Source: Anaerolineales bacterium
Lineage (GTDB): Bacteria > Chloroflexota > Anaerolineae > Anaerolineales > Villigracilaceae
Direction of reading: 5' to 3'
DNA: 64,000 nucleotides
NCBI GenBank assembly: GCA_030680795.1
Contig: JAUXUL010000045.1
Coordinates: 1 to 64,000, forward strand
In this document: piece by piece, positions 59,703-64,000 of the stretch
Numbering within the stretch: the first letter of the stretch is position 1
Layout of the letters: the number at the start of each line of letters is the position of its first letter
The notes under the pieces: generated by a model
Database searches by the model: none
The model's input: only the letters and a program-made list of their open reading frames with translations
Told to the model about the DNA's origin: nothing
Program-made: the position numbers and the translations under genes

Positions 59703-62700
59703 TGTGCGGTCACGGCGAGTTCTCAGTATTACGCAATCCAAGGCAAAGATGTATGAATATAGTGTTCCTTTGGATCAGCACATTGCTCTTACCGCCGACC
59801 CCTCAAGACTTTTTCCGTTAACTATAGGAATGTTAGGTGATATTTCCGCTAAAATTAATGTTGGGGAGGCAACTGCTGCCGATATTCAGGAATTACGAGA
59901 CAGTCTACCTTTTTCTGCGCGATTTTTTGATGCTTTTGTTGAAACCCGACTGAATCAAGAAAATGATCCATATATTCAGTTGTTAGGTTCTGCCGCTTAC
60001 TATTTGTGTAATTTGTCTGGCAGTTCAAATATTCTTGCTGATCGAATCCAGAATCCAGAAATTAATTTTGAAACACAAGGGCTGGAAAAGCTTTTATTGT
60101 GGTTATTATTAATTAAGGATTTCCCAGCTACTTTTCCAGATGTTCTTGATAGCATTTACAAAGGGACGATTGATGCGATTCGCGCGTTGCTACTGCAATT
60201 TAACGAAACGGGTTCGCAAATGGCTGCCGCGTTAGATGCGGCTCGCCAGCTAAGGAATATTGCTTATGAACTAGGCACACCTAAAGAATTATTATTAGCG
60301 GATTTGATCGGGGCAATAATTCGAAAACGGTTTGATAATTCAACTTGGAATTGCTTACCAAAATATACAGATTTGCCAATTGAAACTTGGGCAGAAGTCA
60401 TCAAAAAGAAAACCTTTATAAAGGAATTCTGGTCAGCACAACATTTACTTGGAGAAAAAGGGGTGTTTAAAGGCAAGTCAGCGGTTGTACAAATGCCTAC
60501 TAGTGCTGGAAAAACAAAAGCAACTGAAGTTATTATCAGAAGCGCATTTTTATCGAAGCGTACAACTCTTGCAGTAATAATTACCCCATTCAGAGCGCTA
60601 TGTCACGAAATTAGACAGGGGTTGATTACCGCTTTCCAAGGCGAAGATATATTTGTTGACGAGTTGTCAGATGTGCTCCAAATGGATTTGTCCATTGAGA
60701 GAATTCTGCAATTTCAACAAGTGCTTGTGGCAACTCCTGAGAAGTTCAACTACGTTGTAAGACATGCCTCCGAATTAGCACCTAAGATAGGATTAATCAT
60801 TTATGACGAAGGACACCAGTTTGACAATGGTACACGGGGAATTACTTATGAACTCCTGCTTACATCTCTAAAAGCACGTATTCTCGATACTACTCAGATT
60901 GTCTTGATATCCGCAGTAATCAGTAACGCGAGTCAAATCGGGCAATGGCTTATTGGCGATGACGCCGAGCCAGTTATTGGTCTTAATCTTGCCCCTACAT
61001 TTCGCAGTGTTGGTTTTTCAACAAGAATAGATCCTAGGCGAAATCTTTATTTTGTTAATCATCTAAATCCAGATGAATGGGAATATTTTGTACCAAGAAT
61101 TATTGATCAATATCAAATTGACGAAGAAACGATTTTCCCTAATGTTAACGTAGGTAGGGAAGTCGCTCTATATTTGGGTTTGAGACTTACAAACCAAGGC
61201 ACAATAGCCGTTTTCTGTGGGCGAAAACTTGATGTGACTGGAATGTGCAAACTTATAACTGACATTTTTGAGAAAGGGTTGCCCATGCAACCTCCGTTGG
61301 AGTTTTCTAACAAGGTCGAAATTCAAAAACTCAAATTTCTACATGACGGCAATCTTGGTGAGGATGCAATTATGTCAAAAAGCGCTGAACTTGGCGTTTT
61401 TGCCCACCATAATAATGTCCCTCATGGAATTCGCTTAGCAATAGAATACGCGGTTAAGAAAGAGGATGCCAAATTTGTTATTTGCACATCAACATTGGCG
61501 CAAGGGGTTAATTTACCTATTCGATATTTGATAGTGAGTCGTGTTGACCAAGGCGGAGAGAGAATATTAGTTCGGGATTTCCAAAATCTAATTGGAAGGT
61601 CTGGTCGCTCTGGAATGCACACAGAAGGTAGTATTCTGTTTGCTGATTCGAGAATTTATGATGAACGTAACAGTAATGATTACACAAAAGAGCGTTGGCA
61701 AACAGTCAAAGAATTGTTGGATCCATCAAAGTCTGAAAAGTGCGAAAGCAAGCTTTATTCAATATTCAATCCTTTGCATGGAACCACCCCCGAATCACCA
61801 TACAACAACATTGTAAATTTTGTCCAAGCTTACACAGCGGGTGCTCTTTCAGAGATTGCGCAAGTGGTGCAACAACAAAACACAGATAATGAAGCATTCA
61901 ATTTAGACGCACTTCAACGAGAAATTGATTCAAAAGTGAATATCATCTCGGCAATAGAAAGTTACTTAATGTCTAACTGGGATTCGACGCAAAACATATT
62001 AGACCGCGATGAGGTTAGAAATTTGGCAATTGGCACTTTAGCTTATTTTTTAGCAGTTGATGATGAACAAAAGAAACAAATTGAAGATTTATTTATTCTC
62101 TTGGCGCAGAATATTGAGACCAATATTCCCGATGTTTCCAAAAGGCTAATCTTCGGCAAAACTCTTTACGGAGTCCCAGCAAGTGTTGCAATATCAGCTT
62201 GGCTTGATGAACATGGAACTGAATTGTCGGCTTCTCAAAACGAAACTGAAATATTCGAAGTAATATGGGGTTTACTGGAATCCAATATCCACAACAATCA
62301 GTTTAGAAAATGCGATAAGCCTGAATCTATGAAAAAAGTAGCTTTTGAATGGTGTCACGGAATACCGTTCAATGAATTGTTGGAAATTATCAAGCAAGAT
62401 GATGCAAGACGCCGAGCAAAATCTAGGCGTATCAGATATACCCTAGAAGACGTTGTAGATGTTTGTGAAAATGGCTTTGCTTATGACGGTATTCTTGTGT
62501 TAGGAGCTGTGATTGAATTGGTTCCGACTCTGGCGATAGACAATAGCGATATTGTCGTTAATTCTCTTCAAGAGTTTCAAAAGCGGCTCAAATACGGGCT
62601 GCCATCGCAAATAGCAGTTGTGCTTTACGAACTTGGTTTTGCAGATCGGGTAGTTGCGATAGAACTTAGCTCGATTTTCCAAGAAGTTGAAGGCAACAAG

Positions 62701-62805
62701 GATATTGTTTTACAAGCCTTAAAAGCACGACGTGAAGAGGCTTTTATTGTCTTAGACAAATATCCTGCTTATTTTCGACAGGTTTATGCCAATGTAGCAA
62801 CATAA
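59692..62805 (+). CDS. hamB: Hachiman anti-phage system helicase subunit HamB
   Basis: A 1037-residue SF2 helicase. Motif I is PTSAGKT (269-275), motif II is DEGH (372-375) in LIIYDEGHQF, motif III-like is VLISAVISNAS, and motif VI is QNLIGRSGR (631-639). The N-terminal 250 residues and long C-terminal region have no catalytic signature I can see and presumably hold HamA. It unwinds DNA and acts as a damage sensor in the HamAB complex. The start at 59692 has AGGAG; the longer frame from 59662 lies within hamA. The gene is AT-rich relative to the core genes, fitting horizontal transfer. It overlaps hamA by 11 bp. Confidence 0.86.
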   Translation: MKPDVRSRRVLSITQSKAKMYEYSVPLDQHIALTADPSRLFPLTIGMLGDISAKINVGEATAADIQELRDSLPFSARFFDAFVETRLNQENDPYIQLLGSAAYYLCNLSGSSNILADRIQNPEINFETQGLEKLLLWLLLIKDFPATFPDVLDSIYKGTIDAIRALLLQFNETGSQMAAALDAARQLRNIAYELGTPKELLLADLIGAIIRKRFDNSTWNCLPKYTDLPIETWAEVIKKKTFIKEFWSAQHLLGEKGVFKGKSAVVQMPTSAGKTKATEVIIRSAFLSKRTTLAVIITPFRALCHEIRQGLITAFQGEDIFVDELSDVLQMDLSIERILQFQQVLVATPEKFNYVVRHASELAPKIGLIIYDEGHQFDNGTRGITYELLLTSLKARILDTTQIVLISAVISNASQIGQWLIGDDAEPVIGLNLAPTFRSVGFSTRIDPRRNLYFVNHLNPDEWEYFVPRIIDQYQIDEETIFPNVNVGREVALYLGLRLTNQGTIAVFCGRKLDVTGMCKLITDIFEKGLPMQPPLEFSNKVEIQKLKFLHDGNLGEDAIMSKSAELGVFAHHNNVPHGIRLAIEYAVKKEDAKFVICTSTLAQGVNLPIRYLIVSRVDQGGERILVRDFQNLIGRSGRSGMHTEGSILFADSRIYDERNSNDYTKERWQTVKELLDPSKSEKCESKLYSIFNPLHGTTPESPYNNIVNFVQAYTAGALSEIAQVVQQQNTDNEAFNLDALQREIDSKVNIISAIESYLMSNWDSTQNILDRDEVRNLAIGTLAYFLAVDDEQKKQIEDLFILLAQNIETNIPDVSKRLIFGKTLYGVPASVAISAWLDEHGTELSASQNETEIFEVIWGLLESNIHNNQFRKCDKPESMKKVAFEWCHGIPFNELLEIIKQDDARRRAKSRRIRYTLEDVVDVCENGFAYDGILVLGAVIELVPTLAIDNSDIVVNSLQEFQKRLKYGLPSQIAVVLYELGFADRVVAIELSSIFQEVEGNKDIVLQALKARREEAFIVLDKYPAYFRQVYANVAT

Positions 62806-62895
62806 TGCAAAGTTTAAACATTTCGCCCTGTATGGATTTGCCACTTCCGAGAAACTTCTAGCAGTTTTCGTATTTGTTGTTTTTGAAGCGGCTGG

Positions 62896-63105
62896 ATGAC
62901 CGCGAGAACGCGGCTGAGAGGCAGGCAAAACGCAAGGGGGACGGCGTGGAAAGATGGTCTGTGGTCTCCACTTGCGGGCGTGGTGGCGCGGGCGGTTGTC
63001 GAGCCTAGTCGAGACATCGAGGGTCTGCGGGGGCGGATGGGGGAGATTGAGAGGCAGGTGGATGGGTTGTTTGAGTCCCTTTTGAGTGAGAGTTTTGGAA
63101 GATAG
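62896..63105 (+). pseudogene. Gene remnant, C-terminus resembling HsdS-type specificity subunits (copy B1)
   Basis: The frame ends LRGRMGEIERQVDGLFESLL followed by SESFGR and a stop. This is like the C-terminal coiled-coil end of type I specificity subunits (pattern Q-VDxL-xSLL-xxxF). Upstream coding sense is lost, and another frame reads LKRLDDRENAAERQAKRKG across 62886-62942. It lies directly after hamB and reappears at 63554-63696. The rest of the 363-bp gap between hamB and the next gene (62806-62895) shows nothing recognisable. The HsdS assignment rests on about 25 residues and is tentative. Confidence 0.45.
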
Positions 63106-63169
63106 TATTTCTATTGTTTTCGAGCTTGATTTTAAAAGTCGGCGTGCTATGATGGTATTGGAGGACGCC

Positions 63170-63529
63170 ATGAATAAAACCCTCAAACAAACTTTGTTCT
63201 GGACGCCGCGTGCTGCGGGCATCCTGTTTATATTATTTCTCAGCATATTCGCATTGGACATTTTCGACATGCAGCTTGGATTCTGGGGAACTATCGTCGG
63301 ATTGTTCATGCACCTGATTCCCTCCATTCTGCTGACGATTGCCATCATCATTGCTTGGAAGCGGGAATGGGTCGGCGCTGTGTTGTTCATCGGATGGACA
63401 ATCTGGTACGTGTCGTTCATGCGGGGATTTGATTGGATTGCGTATGTGCTCATCGCAGGCTTGCCCGCGTTGATCGGTCTGCTTTTCCTTGCAGGCTGGG
63501 TTTGGAGAAAGCAGATTCACGCTGGCTGA
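63170..63529 (+). CDS. Small four-helix membrane protein of unknown function
   Basis: 119 residues. Four hydrophobic helices (about 15-33, 38-60, 66-80, 88-110) with short loops. The start MNKTLKQTLFWTPRAAGILF is preceded by GGAGG at 7 bp; the frame to 63086 runs back into the upstream remnant. It ends WVWRKQIHAG. I do not recognise a functional family, though small proteins of this pattern are common and uncharacterised. It is flanked by the duplicated HsdS-like tails B1 and B2, so it may be a cargo gene of the accessory region. Confidence 0.72.
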   Translation: MNKTLKQTLFWTPRAAGILFILFLSIFALDIFDMQLGFWGTIVGLFMHLIPSILLTIAIIIAWKREWVGAVLFIGWTIWYVSFMRGFDWIAYVLIAGLPALIGLLFLAGWVWRKQIHAG

Positions 63530-63553
63530 TGCACCAGTAGGCGATGGCACGGG

Positions 63554-63696
63554 TCGAGGGTCTGCGTGGGAGAATGTCCGAGGCGGGGCTCGCCGTTTAA
63601 GGCTCGCGAGGCGGGGAGGCAGATGTCGTGCTGAGCCTGTCGAAGCATGGAGAGGTTGTTTGAGTCCGTGTTAAGTGAGAGCTTTAGAGGATAGAA
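63554..63696 (+). pseudogene. Second copy of the HsdS-like tail, interrupted by a repeat (copy B2)
   Basis: Shares TCGAGGGTCTGCG at its left end and GTTGTTTGAGTCC with AAGTGAGAG(C/T)TTT and GAGGATAG at its right end with 63017-63106. The final frame reads MERLFESVLSESFRG and stops at 63691-63693. Between the two shared parts lie about 60 bp that include GTGCTGAGCCTGTCGAAGCA, a dispersed-repeat word, so this copy is broken by an insertion. Confidence 0.65.
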
Positions 63697-63699
63697 ATT

Positions 63700-64000
63700 A
63701 TGTGGATCTCTCCGTCGTTCCAAGATATTGATTATCCGTTCCCGCACTCACTTGATACAAAAATCATCCTTTTTGAAGATAGGGTACTTGGGTGGAAACT
63801 AAACATTGCCGACCAGATGATAAACGGTAACAAGGAACAACCAGCGATTAACCATTCTGGATACGCTACGTTGGATGTTGTTTTCAGCTATTTTGAAATG
63901 TTCGCAAAATATGAAGGTGGCTTTGCAAAGTTAGGAAAATCAGAGGATTATTTCAAAGTAGGTGTTTATTCTGTATTTCCAGAATTTCATCACATACCAA
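63700..64000 (+). CDS. Hypothetical protein, N-terminal part (runs off the window)
   Basis: An open frame of 100 codons from an ATG at 63700 to the window edge, starting a few bases after the HsdS-like tail B2. The visible part begins MWISPSFQDIDYPFPHSLDT and includes NHSGYATLDVVFSYFEMFAK. It looks like a soluble alpha/beta protein without signal peptide. Codon choice and a lack of stops over 300 bp support a real gene. No family was recognised. It could be another cargo gene of the accessory region. The SD is weak (GAGGATAG at 63687). Confidence 0.6.
   Translation, partial: MWISPSFQDIDYPFPHSLDTKIILFEDRVLGWKLNIADQMINGNKEQPAINHSGYATLDVVFSYFEMFAKYEGGFAKLGKSEDYFKVGVYSVFPEFHHIP

Noticed and set aside
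63489-63674. A 61-codon frame after the small membrane protein
   Set aside because: It overlaps the membrane protein end and reads through dispersed repeat and the HsdS-like tail in the wrong frame.
57546-64000. Whole accessory region as a prophage or integrative element
   Set aside because: There is no integrase, transposase, structural gene, tRNA attachment site or clear terminal repeats, so only 'defence-type accessory region' is supported.

Overview
The window reads as a chromosomal segment of a free-living, probably anaerobic or facultative bacterium. I think it is a member of the Chloroflexota, most likely Anaerolineae. That placement is inferred from gene content and architecture: an FtsW/RodA protein fused to a penicillin-binding-protein (PBP) domain beside FHA proteins, a sufR/sufCBD/sufSU cluster, SH3-domain surface proteins, and many small palindromic repeats. 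No rRNA is present to prove it. Most of the window is ordinary and densely coding. The last 6.5 kb is an accessory, defence-type region.

Layout. 1-2.1 kb: the tail of an FGGY sugar kinase and a sphingosine-1-phosphate-lyase-like PLP enzyme. 2.1-8.8 kb (minus strand): a sulfur/redox operon with an ArsR regulator, an octaheme cytochrome of the tetrathionate reductase family, a heptaheme cytochrome fused to a cytochrome b domain, and two YeeE/YedE sulfur-compound transport proteins, the second ending in a rhodanese domain. 8.9-9.6 kb: an XRE-cupin regulator. 9.6-17.5 kb: Fe-S cluster assembly. A DUF59 protein and SufR diverge from sufC-sufB-sufD, a histone-H1-like lysine-rich protein, sufS, sufU and a Rieske protein. 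The two promoters face away from each other and both -35 boxes lie in one perfect inverted repeat. 17.5-20.4 kb: methyltransferase, PIG-L deacetylase, sulfatase. 20.5-25 kb: hisS, tRNA-His, glgA, malQ. 25-28 kb: YbaK, an EamA transporter, superoxide dismutase, ferredoxin.

28-36 kb is envelope and growth control: FtsW/RodA fused to a degenerate PBP domain, MTA phosphorylase, two FHA proteins, a zinc-ribbon protein, twin SH3 proteins and an LCP protein. 36-39 kb: an A-type Fe-S carrier and a K+-independent type H+-pyrophosphatase. 39-51 kb: a surface-polysaccharide locus with flippase, glycosyltransferases, WecG/TagA enzyme, polyprenyl-phosphate glycosylphosphotransferase, polymerase and GT-C enzymes. 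51-57.5 kb: mutS, phosphoglycerate mutase and a large FAD/4Fe-4S D-2-hydroxyacid dehydrogenase.

57.5-64 kb is the accessory region. A complete Hachiman-type anti-phage pair (hamA, hamB) sits directly behind an HsdR truncated just after its Walker A motif. It is followed by a fragment resembling the C-terminus of a type I specificity subunit. Two diverged duplications flank small cargo genes here. The tail of the D-2-hydroxyacid dehydrogenase gene plus its downstream promoter is repeated on both sides of a LuxR-type gene. The HsdS-like tail is repeated on both sides of a small membrane-protein gene. This repeated architecture is the most unusual feature of the window. A second theme is palindromic repeat DNA inserted between genes and, apparently, in frame inside malQ and the D-2-hydroxyacid dehydrogenase gene.

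No CRISPR array, transposase, integrase, phage structural gene or rRNA was recognised.
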